DNA of 40,352 nt from Gemmatimonadota bacterium. GTDB lineage: Bacteria > Gemmatimonadota > Gemmatimonadetes > Longimicrobiales > Gaopeijiaceae. Under the pieces are notes generated by a model. That model was not told where the DNA came from. It saw nothing but the letters and a program-made list of their open reading frames with translations, and searched no databases. Positions 15,677-23,545 of this stretch are shown piece by piece. Numbering within the stretch: the stretch's first letter is position 1; each line of letters opens with the position of its first letter. The position numbers and the translations under genes are program-made. The stretch is taken from contig JAOUPR010000029.1 of the NCBI GenBank assembly GCA_029879725.1, positions 1-40,352 of the forward strand, read 5' to 3'.

Positions 15677-16441
15677 ATGGCCACGGGCCTCACCGATCCG
15701 GGGCTGGTCCGACCCCGTAACGAGGATTCCTTCCTCGTGAGTGGGGCGGACGGCTTCCTGGCCGTCGCGGACGGAATGGGCGGCCACCCGAGCGGCGACA
15801 TCGCGAGCGGGCTGGCCATCGAGGCGGTGGCCGGGACCGCGCCGGAAGCGGGTTCGGGCTCCTCCGAATATGGCGCCGAGGCGATGGCCACCGACATGGC
15901 GCAACGGGTCGTCCGGGCCGACGCGGCCATCCAGGAAGGCCTGAGAGAGCCCGAGGCTCCGGCCGGGATGGGCACCACCCTCACCCTCCTCCGCGTGGAC
16001 GGCGTACACGGCCGGTACGCCATCGGCCACGTGGGCGACTCCCGTGCCTACCTCCTGCGGGACGGTGCCTTGGTGCAGCTCACGTCGGACCACACCTGGG
16101 TCCAGCGTCAGGTCGACAACGGGATCATCGGCCACGACGTGGCGAAGAGACACCCCCTCCGGCACGTTCTGGAGCGCGCCCTCATGGGGGGCGAGACCCC
16201 GGAAGTGGAGACATCCACGGGCGCCATCCGCGCGGGGGACGTCTTCCTCCTCTGCACCGACGGACTCACCGGGATGGTCGCCGACACGGAGATCCTCCGG
16301 CTCATGCTCCTCGGTGATCCCGCCGGCTCCTCCGATCCCATGGCCTCCCTGGACGGGATCGCCACCGCCCTGGTGGACGCCGCCAAGGCCGCGGGCGGGC
16401 GCGACAACATCACCGTGGTTCTGGGCCTGGTTCGGGAGTAG
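15677..16441 (+). CDS. PP2C-family serine/threonine protein phosphatase
   Basis: A 254-residue phosphatase from ATG 15677 (an in-frame GTG at 15662 is possible, but neither has a good Shine-Dalgarno). The metal-binding and catalytic motifs are in order: PRNEDSFL (Asp17), VADGMGGHPSGD, GHVGDSRAYLLRDG, LLCTDGLTGMV and GGRDNITVV. It is a cytoplasmic, manganese or magnesium-dependent phosphatase, usually acting against Hanks-type serine/threonine kinases. No kinase is in the window. It has no membrane span or extra domain. The gene ends directly against the HD phosphohydrolase on the other strand (stops at 16439-16441 and 16442-16444). Confidence 0.93.
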   Translation: MATGLTDPGLVRPRNEDSFLVSGADGFLAVADGMGGHPSGDIASGLAIEAVAGTAPEAGSGSSEYGAEAMATDMAQRVVRADAAIQEGLREPEAPAGMGTTLTLLRVDGVHGRYAIGHVGDSRAYLLRDGALVQLTSDHTWVQRQVDNGIIGHDVAKRHPLRHVLERALMGGETPEVETSTGAIRAGDVFLLCTDGLTGMVADTEILRLMLLGDPAGSSDPMASLDGIATALVDAAKAAGGRDNITVVLGLVRE

Positions 16442-16448
16442 TCACTCC
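16435..16448. terminator. Short hairpin spanning abutting stop codons, PP2C / HD genes
   Basis: GGAGT-AGTC-ACTCC, five pairs and a four-base loop, contains both stop codons of the convergent pair, whose coding regions touch with no gap. The stem is short and without a T-tract, so this is a weak call based on position. Confidence 0.25.
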
Positions 16449-17734
16449 AGCGGACGCGCGATGCGGTCCACCAGTGCCTCGGTGGGGACGTCCCGCCGCT
16501 CGAAGGTGAACACCCTCAACACGCGGGCCGTCCGATAGAGCTCACGGGCCACCATGGGGAGGTCGAGGATCCCCGGGAGCCCCTGGTCGCCCAGGCGCAC
16601 GACCATCCCGTTGCGCCGGCGCATGAGGACGTTCACCTGGAACATGGCCTCCTTGGCCGGGAAGTCGATCATGACCTCCCCCGACTCCAGCCCCCACTCC
16701 TCCGCGAACTCGTCCTCCACCACCCGCTTCCACGGCGACTCCCACACGGCCCAGTCCTCCACCTTCCGCCCCTGGAGGTCCGCGGAGCTGATCTCCAGGA
16801 GTCTCTTGGGGAGCCGCCGGTGGCGCAGGGCGGGGAGCCACCGATTGGCGATGCGGTCCGCCACCGCCGAGTCGTCCTCGTGGGCCCGCCGGCCGATCTC
16901 GTACAGGAGTTCCTCGTCGGTGGGCCCCACCAGCTCGTCGGCGTCGATGAGTCCGTCCTTCACGGCGTCCTCCACGATGCGCTTGTAGAGCGCCGTCGCC
17001 CCGCGGACGGCGTGGTGCCAGTAGACGTTCCTGAACATCTGGTACTTGGCGAAGAGGAGCGACTCCAGCGAGGCCACCGCCTTCTCCTGGACCCCGATCT
17101 CCCACCCGCCGCTCTCCGGGTCCTGGAGGACGACCAGACCCTGGAGGAGCCGGTCCACGTCCACCTGGCCGTAGGGCACGCCGCAGAAGAGGGCGTCGCG
17201 CCCGAGGTACTCCATCTTGTCCAGGTCCAGGCTCCCGCTCACCAGCCCGCTCAACGGGAGGGTGCTCTCCCCCCGGATGATCTCGTGGATGCGCTCGCCG
17301 GCGTCGGGACCCAGCGGCTCCAACACCTCCCGGAGCGCCGGGGAGCGGAAGAACCGGCGAGCCACCTCTTCGTGATCCATGGGGACCTGGCTCGACTCCA
17401 GCTCCTCCAGGGCGTGGGAGAAGGCGTAGTGGCCGATGTCGTGGAGGAGCGCCGCGTAGGCCACCAGGGCCTCCCCTTCCCACACCTCCTCGGGGACGTC
17501 CCCCCGCTCCTTCAGGTGGCGCAACGCCGTGCGGGTCAGGTGGTAGACCCCCAGGGCGTGGTCGAAGCGGGTGTGGGTGGCCCCCGGATACACCAGGTGG
17601 CCGAAGCCGAGCTGCCGGATGTACCGGAGCCTCTGGAACTCCGCCGTGTCCGCGATGCGGACCGCCGTGGGATCGAGGCGGATGGTGTTCCAGACGGGAT
17701 CTCGGATGATCTTGGAATCGCTGGTATCGTTCAT
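16442..17734 (-). CDS. HD-domain phosphohydrolase (dNTPase / YwfO-like)
   Basis: A 430-residue protein from ATG 17734. The N-terminal half has the HD superfamily metal site: HTRFDHALGVYHL (about 54-66), then LLHDIGHYAFSHALE with the paired His98-Asp99, followed by the MDHEEVARRFF helix and LDLDKMEYLGRDALFCGVPYGQVD. This pattern matches the deoxynucleotide triphosphohydrolase branch that includes dGTPases, SAMHD1 and Bacillus YwfO. The enzyme is cytoplasmic and would hydrolyse nucleotides. The C-terminal 130 residues are the less conserved accessory domain. A longer frame upstream (to 17860) would overlap the divergent UvrC-like gene's leader and is not favoured. Confidence 0.88.
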   Translation of the reverse strand: MNDTSDSKIIRDPVWNTIRLDPTAVRIADTAEFQRLRYIRQLGFGHLVYPGATHTRFDHALGVYHLTRTALRHLKERGDVPEEVWEGEALVAYAALLHDIGHYAFSHALEELESSQVPMDHEEVARRFFRSPALREVLEPLGPDAGERIHEIIRGESTLPLSGLVSGSLDLDKMEYLGRDALFCGVPYGQVDVDRLLQGLVVLQDPESGGWEIGVQEKAVASLESLLFAKYQMFRNVYWHHAVRGATALYKRIVEDAVKDGLIDADELVGPTDEELLYEIGRRAHEDDSAVADRIANRWLPALRHRRLPKRLLEISSADLQGRKVEDWAVWESPWKRVVEDEFAEEWGLESGEVMIDFPAKEAMFQVNVLMRRRNGMVVRLGDQGLPGILDLPMVARELYRTARVLRVFTFERRDVPTEALVDRIARPLE

Positions 17735-17840
17735 GGACGGACAGTATCCGAAACGCACCCGCGCGGGCAATGTCTGGATGGGACATCTTCGGGACCGTAT
17801 CTTCCCGAAGAAACCACGAACCCCCACCCCCTCCTTTCCG

Positions 17841-18902
17841 GTGACCACCCCCTCCCTCAAGGCCTTCGTCAGCGCGCGGGCGGAGAACCGTCCCGGCGTG
17901 TACCGGTTCTACGGTCCGGGACGGGAATTGCTGTACGTGGGGAAGTCGGTCCGGCTCCGGTCGCGCCTCCTCTCCTACTTCCGGGCGCCCCGGGGAGAGA
18001 AGGCGTGGGAGCTGGTGCAGGAGTCCTCCGCCGTGGAGTGGGAGGACATCCCGAACGAATTCGCCGCCCTGGTCCGGGAGATGAAGCTCATCCAGCGCTG
18101 GCAGCCCCGCTTCAACGTGGAGCACCGGCGCCGGAAGATCTACGCCTTCGTGAAGGTCACCCGGGAACGGGCGCCCCGCATGCTCTCGGTCTCGAAGGTG
18201 GTGGACGACGGCGCGACCTACTACGGGCCCTTCCCCCGGGTGGGGGCGCTGCGGAGCACGGTACGGGAGCTCGGGAAGGTGCTGGGGCTGCGCGACTGCC
18301 CGGCCCAGACGCAGGTGTTCTTCTCCGATCAGCTCGAGATCTTCCGGGCGGCGCGCCCTCCCCGGTGCATGCGCGCCGACCTGCGCACCTGCCTGGCCCC
18401 GTGCTGCGGCCGCCCCAGCGCGGTGGAGTACCGCGACGCCGTGACCCTGGCCCGGCGCTTCCTCGAGGGGCGGGCCCACCGTCCCCTGCGCGAGCTCGAG
18501 GAGCGGATGGCCGGAGCCGCCTCGCGCATGGAGTTCGAATACGCCGCCGTGCTGAGGGACCGCCTGGAGCGGCTGAAGTCCTTCCAGGCGGACCTGACGG
18601 CCTTCCGCGGACAGGTGGAGGACCTCTCCTTCGTCTATCGCGTCTCCGGGTTCGCCGGCGACGACCGCATCTACCTGATCCGGAGAGGGCGGATCCTCGA
18701 CGACCTCCCCTACCCGCGCGGCCGCCGAGCCCGTGAGCGCACGAAGGCCGCCCTGGAGGCGGTATATTCCGGGCCGGACCACCCGCCCTCCGCCCTGGCG
18801 GCGGAAGAGGCGGCGGAGATCCTCCTGGTGGCACGCTGGTTCCGCCGGAATCCCCAGGAGCTGAAACGCACGGCACGGCCCCAGGACTGGAAGACCCCAT
18901 GA
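17841..18902 (+). CDS. UvrC-like GIY-YIG nuclease lacking the C-terminal endonuclease half
   Basis: A 353-residue protein from GTG 17841, the start that puts the GIY-YIG domain at the usual distance from the N-terminus; ATG 17778 is an alternative. It shows PGVYRFYGPGRELLYVGKSVRLRSRL (the GIY-YIG core), YYGPFPRVGALRSTVREL, a UvrC-type cysteine cluster (PRCMRADLRTCLAPCCG) and a UVR motif (RMEFEYAAVLRDRLERLKSF) that would bind UvrB. Full UvrC continues with an RNase H-like nuclease and helix-hairpin-helix domains; these are absent, as in the single-incision enzyme Cho. It should therefore cut on the 3' side of DNA lesions only. It ends in an ATGA overlap with a cyclodeaminase-family gene, and ada follows, so a repair link is likely for the block. 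Confidence 0.85.
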   Translation: MTTPSLKAFVSARAENRPGVYRFYGPGRELLYVGKSVRLRSRLLSYFRAPRGEKAWELVQESSAVEWEDIPNEFAALVREMKLIQRWQPRFNVEHRRRKIYAFVKVTRERAPRMLSVSKVVDDGATYYGPFPRVGALRSTVRELGKVLGLRDCPAQTQVFFSDQLEIFRAARPPRCMRADLRTCLAPCCGRPSAVEYRDAVTLARRFLEGRAHRPLRELEERMAGAASRMEFEYAAVLRDRLERLKSFQADLTAFRGQVEDLSFVYRVSGFAGDDRIYLIRRGRILDDLPYPRGRRARERTKAALEAVYSGPDHPPSALAAEEAAEILLVARWFRRNPQELKRTARPQDWKTP

Positions 18903-19882
18903 CCGCATCCCCGCGCCCGCGCATCCTCACGTACCAGGAAGAAGAGATCCGCGCCGCCGTCACCGACGCCGATGCCCTCGCCGGCGCCGAAGCGGCCTTC
19001 CGGGCGCTGGCCGGCAACGCGGTCACCCTTCCGCCTCCGGTGGGGCTGGACATCCCCGCCGTGCGCGGCGAGGTCCACGTGAAGGGCGCGTACGTCCAGG
19101 GAGCGCCGGTGTTCGCGTTCAAGGTGGCGTCGGGGTTCTACGCCAACACCGGCCGGGGGCTGCCCTCGGGATCGGGGCTCGTGCTCGTCTTCGACGCCCA
19201 AACCGGCTTCCCGCTGGGGCTCCTGGCCGACAACGGATACCTCACCGACCTGCGCACCGCCGCGGCGGGGGCGCTGGCGGTACGTCACCTGGCCGCGGAG
19301 CGACCGCTGGAGGTGGCGGTGCTGGGAACCGGAGTCCAGGGACGGATGCAGCTCCGCCTCATGCGGCGGGTGCGGGAATTCTCCCGGGTGCGCGCCTGGT
19401 CGCCGTCGCCGGACCGGCGCCACGCCTTCGCCGAGGAGGCCTCCCGGGAGCTGGGGGTTCCCGTGACGGCCGTGGAGTCGCCGGAGGGCGCGGTCGCCGG
19501 TGCCGATCTCGTCGTCACGGCCACTCCCTCCCGGGAGCCCCTGGTCCAGGCGGAGTGGCTCTCGCCGGGCGTCACCGTGGTGGCCCTCGGGTCCGACGGC
19601 CCGGAGAAGCAGGAGCTCCACCCCCGGGTACTGGTGACCGCCGACAAGGTGGTGACCGATCTCACTACGCAGTGCGTCCGCCTGGGCGAGTTGCACCACG
19701 CCGTGGCCGCCGGAGCCATGGAGGCCGCCGACGTGTACGGAGAGCTGGGCCCCATCGTGGCGGGAGATCTTCCCGGGCGGGAGAGTGCCCACGAGATCAT
19801 CGTGTGCGACCTCACCGGGGTGGGCGTCCAGGACGCCGCCATCGCGGAACGGGCGTGGATGGCGCTCACGCGCACGCCGTGA
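18899..19882 (+). CDS. Ornithine cyclodeaminase/mu-crystallin family protein, EutC-like
   Basis: A 327-residue protein starting within the stop of the nuclease gene (ATGA). Motifs are GEVHVKGAYVQGAPVFAFKV (Lys75 in the substrate site), DNGYLTDLRTAAAGALA (Arg119), the Rossmann motif GTGVQGR and ALGSDGPEKQEL with Asp233 at the position of the catalytic Asp of true cyclodeaminases. The DNGYLTD segment is typical of the branch that includes the ectoine-utilisation protein EutC and alanine dehydrogenase-like members. Other ectoine genes are absent. It differs from the paralogue at 3257-4243, which lacks that Asp. An amino-acid deaminase, dehydrogenase or cyclodeaminase is likely. Its coupling to a DNA repair gene is unexplained. 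Confidence 0.85.
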   Translation: MTASPRPRILTYQEEEIRAAVTDADALAGAEAAFRALAGNAVTLPPPVGLDIPAVRGEVHVKGAYVQGAPVFAFKVASGFYANTGRGLPSGSGLVLVFDAQTGFPLGLLADNGYLTDLRTAAAGALAVRHLAAERPLEVAVLGTGVQGRMQLRLMRRVREFSRVRAWSPSPDRRHAFAEEASRELGVPVTAVESPEGAVAGADLVVTATPSREPLVQAEWLSPGVTVVALGSDGPEKQELHPRVLVTADKVVTDLTTQCVRLGELHHAVAAGAMEAADVYGELGPIVAGDLPGRESAHEIIVCDLTGVGVQDAAIAERAWMALTRTP

Positions 19883-19949
19883 GGCCGCGCCGGAATTCCC
19901 TGTCCGGATTCCGGTGGCCGGGCCGTCGGGCGAGGCCCACCTTACCCTC

Positions 19950-21008
19950 ATGAATACACACACCCTTCCCCCCCGCGACGAGATGCTCACCGCCTTCCTG
20001 AATCGGGACGGCGCGTACGAGGGCGTCTTCGTCACCGGTGTCCGCACCACCGGAATCTTCTGCCGCACCACGTGCTCGGCGCGGAAGCCGAAGCCCGAGA
20101 ACGTGGAGTTCTTCCCTTCCACCCGGGACGCCCTCCTGGCGGGCTACCGGCCCTGCCTGCGATGCCGCCCCATGGTCCGGCCGGGCGAGGTGCCCTCCTG
20201 GCTGGAGGGCGTCATGTCCGCCGTGGAGGGCGACCCGGGCCGGCGTTGGCGAGACGCCGACCTCACCGCACTGGGAGCCGATCCCACCCGGGTGCGGCGC
20301 TGGTTCCAGGCCCACCACGGGATGACGTTCCACGCCTACACGCGGGCGCTGCGGCTGGGCGCCGCGCTGGGGCGGATCCAGGAGGGAGACACCGTCTCCC
20401 GGGCCGCCTTCGACTCGGGGTACGAATCGCTCTCCGGGTTCTCGGAGGCGCTGCGGAAGCTCGCCGGCGCCCCTCCCACCCGCCTCGACGGCGCCCCACT
20501 CCTCCAGGTGACGCGGATCCCCACCCCGCTGGGTCCCGTCATCGCCGCGGCGGACGCGGAGCGCCTCTACCTCCTGGAGTTCGCGGATCGCCGCATGCTC
20601 CCCACCCAGCTGCGGAAGCTGGGCAAGCTCCTGGGATGCGTGTACGTGCCGGGAACCAACGAGGTGCTGCGCGCCCTCCACGAGGAGCTCGACGAGTACT
20701 TCGCCGGCCGCCGGGCCGGGTTCACCGTCCCCCTGGCGTCCCCGGGGACTCCCTTCCAGGAAACGGTCTGGGACGCGCTCCGGGCCATCCCCCCGGGAGA
20801 GACGCGCAGCTACCTGGAGATGGCCCGGATCATCGGACGGCCCACCGCCGTCCGCGCCGTGGCGCGCGCCAACGGCCAGAACCGCCTGGCCATCGTCATC
20901 CCCTGCCACCGCGTGGTGGCGGCGGACGGCTCCCTCTCGGGATACGGAGGCGGGGTGTGGCGGAAGAAGAAGCTCCTCGAGATCGAGGAGGGGGGCGCCG
21001 GGTACTGA
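19950..21008 (+). CDS. ada: Ada, bifunctional methyl-phosphotriester/O6-methylguanine methyltransferase and regulator
   Basis: A 352-residue full-length Ada. The N-terminal zinc domain has Cys38, Cys42, Cys69 and Cys72 (GIFCRTTC and YRPCLRC), at the same residue numbers as in E. coli Ada. The Cys that takes the methyl group from phosphotriesters is therefore present. An AraC-type helix-turn-helix region follows (about 95-180). The C-terminal methyltransferase has IPCHRVV with the acceptor Cys at 319 and the closing GYGGGVWRKKKLLEIE. Ada repairs alkylated DNA and, once methylated, activates alkylation-response genes. The start ATG 19950 lies 67 bases after the upstream gene. A 12-pair hairpin overlaps its 3' end. 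Confidence 0.96.
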   Translation: MNTHTLPPRDEMLTAFLNRDGAYEGVFVTGVRTTGIFCRTTCSARKPKPENVEFFPSTRDALLAGYRPCLRCRPMVRPGEVPSWLEGVMSAVEGDPGRRWRDADLTALGADPTRVRRWFQAHHGMTFHAYTRALRLGAALGRIQEGDTVSRAAFDSGYESLSGFSEALRKLAGAPPTRLDGAPLLQVTRIPTPLGPVIAAADAERLYLLEFADRRMLPTQLRKLGKLLGCVYVPGTNEVLRALHEELDEYFAGRRAGFTVPLASPGTPFQETVWDALRAIPPGETRSYLEMARIIGRPTAVRAVARANGQNRLAIVIPCHRVVAADGSLSGYGGGVWRKKKLLEIEEGGAGY

Positions 21009-21022
21009 CCCCCGGCGCCCCC
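20991..21022. terminator. Perfect 12-pair GC hairpin over the ada stop codon
   Basis: GGGGGCGCCGGG at 20991-21002 pairs perfectly with CCCGGCGCCCCC at 21011-21022 around an eight-base loop that holds the ada TGA (21006-21008). It lies before the 3' end of the convergent acylase gene. There is no T-tract. The stem is strong enough to be a credible bidirectional terminator or 3' stabiliser. Confidence 0.55.
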
Positions 21023-21056
21023 GCCCCGATACACCCCACCCGGATCCGCGCCGGGT

Positions 21057-23495
21057 TCACCCCGCCGGCTTCAGCTCGATGCGGCGGGCCACGGCGGCTT
21101 CCACCCGGTCCCGCGAATAGACCACGGGGAAGAACCGGTCGTTGGACCAGTCGCGGAAGAGATCGCGGTAGTGCGGATCGTCGGGGTCTCCGCTCTGGCC
21201 GGGGGTGTTCATCCCCACGGCGCGATCCCAGTCGCCGGTGTCCACGATGATGCGGAACGACGCTCCCGACGTCTGGTTGTCTCCGTTCCCCGTCTGGTTC
21301 ACGGTGGAGCCGTACCCGCCGCGGGGAAGAGGTCCCACCTCGAGGCGGGCCCGGGTGGCCGCGTCCACCGCCGTCCCCAGGGGGTGGCGCAGGTAGGCGT
21401 GGTGGTACCCCGCCTGCCCCCAGCGCCACCCGTCCATGTCTCGCCCCAGCTTCCGCGTGAGTTCCTCCACGGCGTCGGCCAGGGCCGAGATCAGGATCCC
21501 GTCGCGAGCCCGCATGGGGTCGGGCCCGAACTCCCCGGGCGGGATCTGGAGCGTCTCGACGACCTTGGACAGCCCCAGCGTGAGGCCCCGTCCGGCGTCG
21601 CGAGGAACCAGCCGCTCGTTCACGGCGCTCCGCAGGGCGGCTTCCCAGGCCACGTAGATCCCCGCCTCCACGGAGTTCCGGTCGATGACGTGATCCCAGG
21701 CCAGGAGCCTGCGGCGCGCGTCCTCCACGCGGCGGTCGGCGGCGGACAGGCTCTCCAGGAGCGGCACCAGCTGACGGGCGGGAATGGAGAGCTCGTCGGT
21801 CTGGAGCTGCATCATGTCCGCCATGGAGTGGCGTGTGCCGTTCCCCAGGACTTCCACGATGCGGAGCCACCGGTAGGGATCCGACCAGACGAAGCCCACC
21901 GCGTCCATGAACTCGTAGTCCCGGGGGATGAGGTCGTTGTTGGCGGTGGCGAAGTACCCCTCGGGCGGGTCCACCACGTGGGGCTTGGCCTGGATGGGAA
22001 GGTAGCCGTCCCACTCGTACCGGCCGTCTCCCGGCACGGGCACCAGACCGCTCCAGTTGCGCCGGACGGGCGCGATCCCCACCGCCTGCCACCCGATGGT
22101 CCCCGTCCGGTCGGCCCACACCATGTTCTCACCGGGGATGTTGGACCAGGTACACGCTTCGCGGAACTCCTCCCAGGTACGGGCCTGATCCATGCGGAGG
22201 GACGCCAGGTAGGGGGCGCCCCCCACCTCCATCCACGCCGCGCGCACCGCGTAGGCCTTGTGACGAACCGGGTCCTCGTAGACCACCGGCCCGTGGCGCG
22301 TGTACTTCAGGTCCACGGCGTGGGGCGCCCCGCCCTTCACGGGGATCTCCTCCCGGATCACCGACATGGCCTCCCACTCCCCGCGATAGAGATACTCGTG
22401 GGGACGGTCCGGGTTCGTGTCGTAGACGTAGAGGTCCTCCCCGTCCGTGGCGAATACGGTGAGGCCCCACGCGCCGTACTCGTTGTGCCCGATGGACACC
22501 CCTGGAAGGGAGGGCTCTCCCCCTCCGATGACGTTCCACCCCGGACCCACGAGATGGACCCAGTACCTCAGGGAGGGCGCGGCCTGGGAGCGGTGCGGGT
22601 CGTTCGCCATCATGGGATACCCACTCTCCGAACGACTTCCGCTCACCACCCAGTTGTTGGAGCCCACGTTCTGCGCGGGATCGTAGGCGGGCGCGAAGGC
22701 GGCCTCCTCCGCCGCGGTCTCCAGCAGGGCGAAGGCGTCTTCGTCCCCCCGGTGCGCCGCCACGATGTCTTCCGGAAGGAAGCGGACGCTCCCGCGGAAG
22801 GCGTCGTACAGCCCCAGGATGTCCTGGGAGAGTCCCTCGCCGTCGATGGCGGGATCCAGGGAGAGATCCGGATCGCCCGGGCCGAAGCTCCCGAGCTCCT
22901 TCACCGTCTCCGGCCCCAGGGCCGCCACGCTCCGACCGTAGCCCAGCTCGGCGCCGATGTTGCCCAGGAGGCCCTGGTGGCGGGAGATCACCACGTCGGG
23001 CGTCCAGGTTCCCGGGCGGATCCCCAGGAGACCGAACTCCACGGGAAGGAGCTCGGGGTTCCGCCGGGTCTCGGCGATGTACGCGTTGATTCCCTCGACG
23101 TACGCGCCCACGATCTCGACGCCGCGAGGGTGGTAGTGGCGAAGCTCCTGCTCCAGGTCGCGCCGGAAGCGGAACAGCCGCGTGCCGATGTCCCTGTTCA
23201 GTTCCCGCGGGCCCAGGATCTCGGCCACGGTGCCCGTGGCCTGTCGCCGCCAGAGCTCGAGCTGGAAGAGCCGGTCACGGGCCGCGTTCCATCCCTGGGC
23301 GAAGAAGAGGTCGTGCTCCGTCTCGGCGTAGATGTGGGCGATTCCCCAACGGTCCACCAGGATCTCCACGGGGCGGTCCAGACCCTCGAGCGTGAGGCTG
23401 GTGGACTCCTGGGCTTCCGCGACGCCCGCCGAGAAGAGGAGCGATACACCGGCGAGTACGATGTGCGCGAGGGCACGACGGATGTGCTGGGTCAT
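21057..23495 (-). CDS. Penicillin acylase family protein (exported Ntn hydrolase)
   Basis: An 812-residue precursor from ATG 23495 with a signal peptide (RRALAHIVLAGVSLLFSAG, likely cut after VAEA near residue 28). The alpha-chain region starts with VEILVDRWGIAHIYAETEHD and contains FFAQGWNAARDRLFQLELWR, typical of the family. The autocatalytic site is QNVGSNNWVVSG with the nucleophile Ser279 that becomes the beta-chain N-terminus. Later landmarks are GVSIGHNEYGAWGLT, FATANND and YGSTVNQTGNGDNQTSGASFR. Such periplasmic enzymes hydrolyse amides, including beta-lactams and acyl-homoserine lactones, and some act on unknown natural amides. It lies 50 bases after the GGDEF-EAL gene, possibly in one transcript. 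Substrate unknown. Confidence 0.93.
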   Translation of the reverse strand: MTQHIRRALAHIVLAGVSLLFSAGVAEAQESTSLTLEGLDRPVEILVDRWGIAHIYAETEHDLFFAQGWNAARDRLFQLELWRRQATGTVAEILGPRELNRDIGTRLFRFRRDLEQELRHYHPRGVEIVGAYVEGINAYIAETRRNPELLPVEFGLLGIRPGTWTPDVVISRHQGLLGNIGAELGYGRSVAALGPETVKELGSFGPGDPDLSLDPAIDGEGLSQDILGLYDAFRGSVRFLPEDIVAAHRGDEDAFALLETAAEEAAFAPAYDPAQNVGSNNWVVSGSRSESGYPMMANDPHRSQAAPSLRYWVHLVGPGWNVIGGGEPSLPGVSIGHNEYGAWGLTVFATDGEDLYVYDTNPDRPHEYLYRGEWEAMSVIREEIPVKGGAPHAVDLKYTRHGPVVYEDPVRHKAYAVRAAWMEVGGAPYLASLRMDQARTWEEFREACTWSNIPGENMVWADRTGTIGWQAVGIAPVRRNWSGLVPVPGDGRYEWDGYLPIQAKPHVVDPPEGYFATANNDLIPRDYEFMDAVGFVWSDPYRWLRIVEVLGNGTRHSMADMMQLQTDELSIPARQLVPLLESLSAADRRVEDARRRLLAWDHVIDRNSVEAGIYVAWEAALRSAVNERLVPRDAGRGLTLGLSKVVETLQIPPGEFGPDPMRARDGILISALADAVEELTRKLGRDMDGWRWGQAGYHHAYLRHPLGTAVDAATRARLEVGPLPRGGYGSTVNQTGNGDNQTSGASFRIIVDTGDWDRAVGMNTPGQSGDPDDPHYRDLFRDWSNDRFFPVVYSRDRVEAAVARRIELKPAG

Positions 23496-23545
23496 GAGCG
23501 TCCGCTGGACGGGGTCCTCGAAATGTGGCCGACGGAGTCGGAAGG

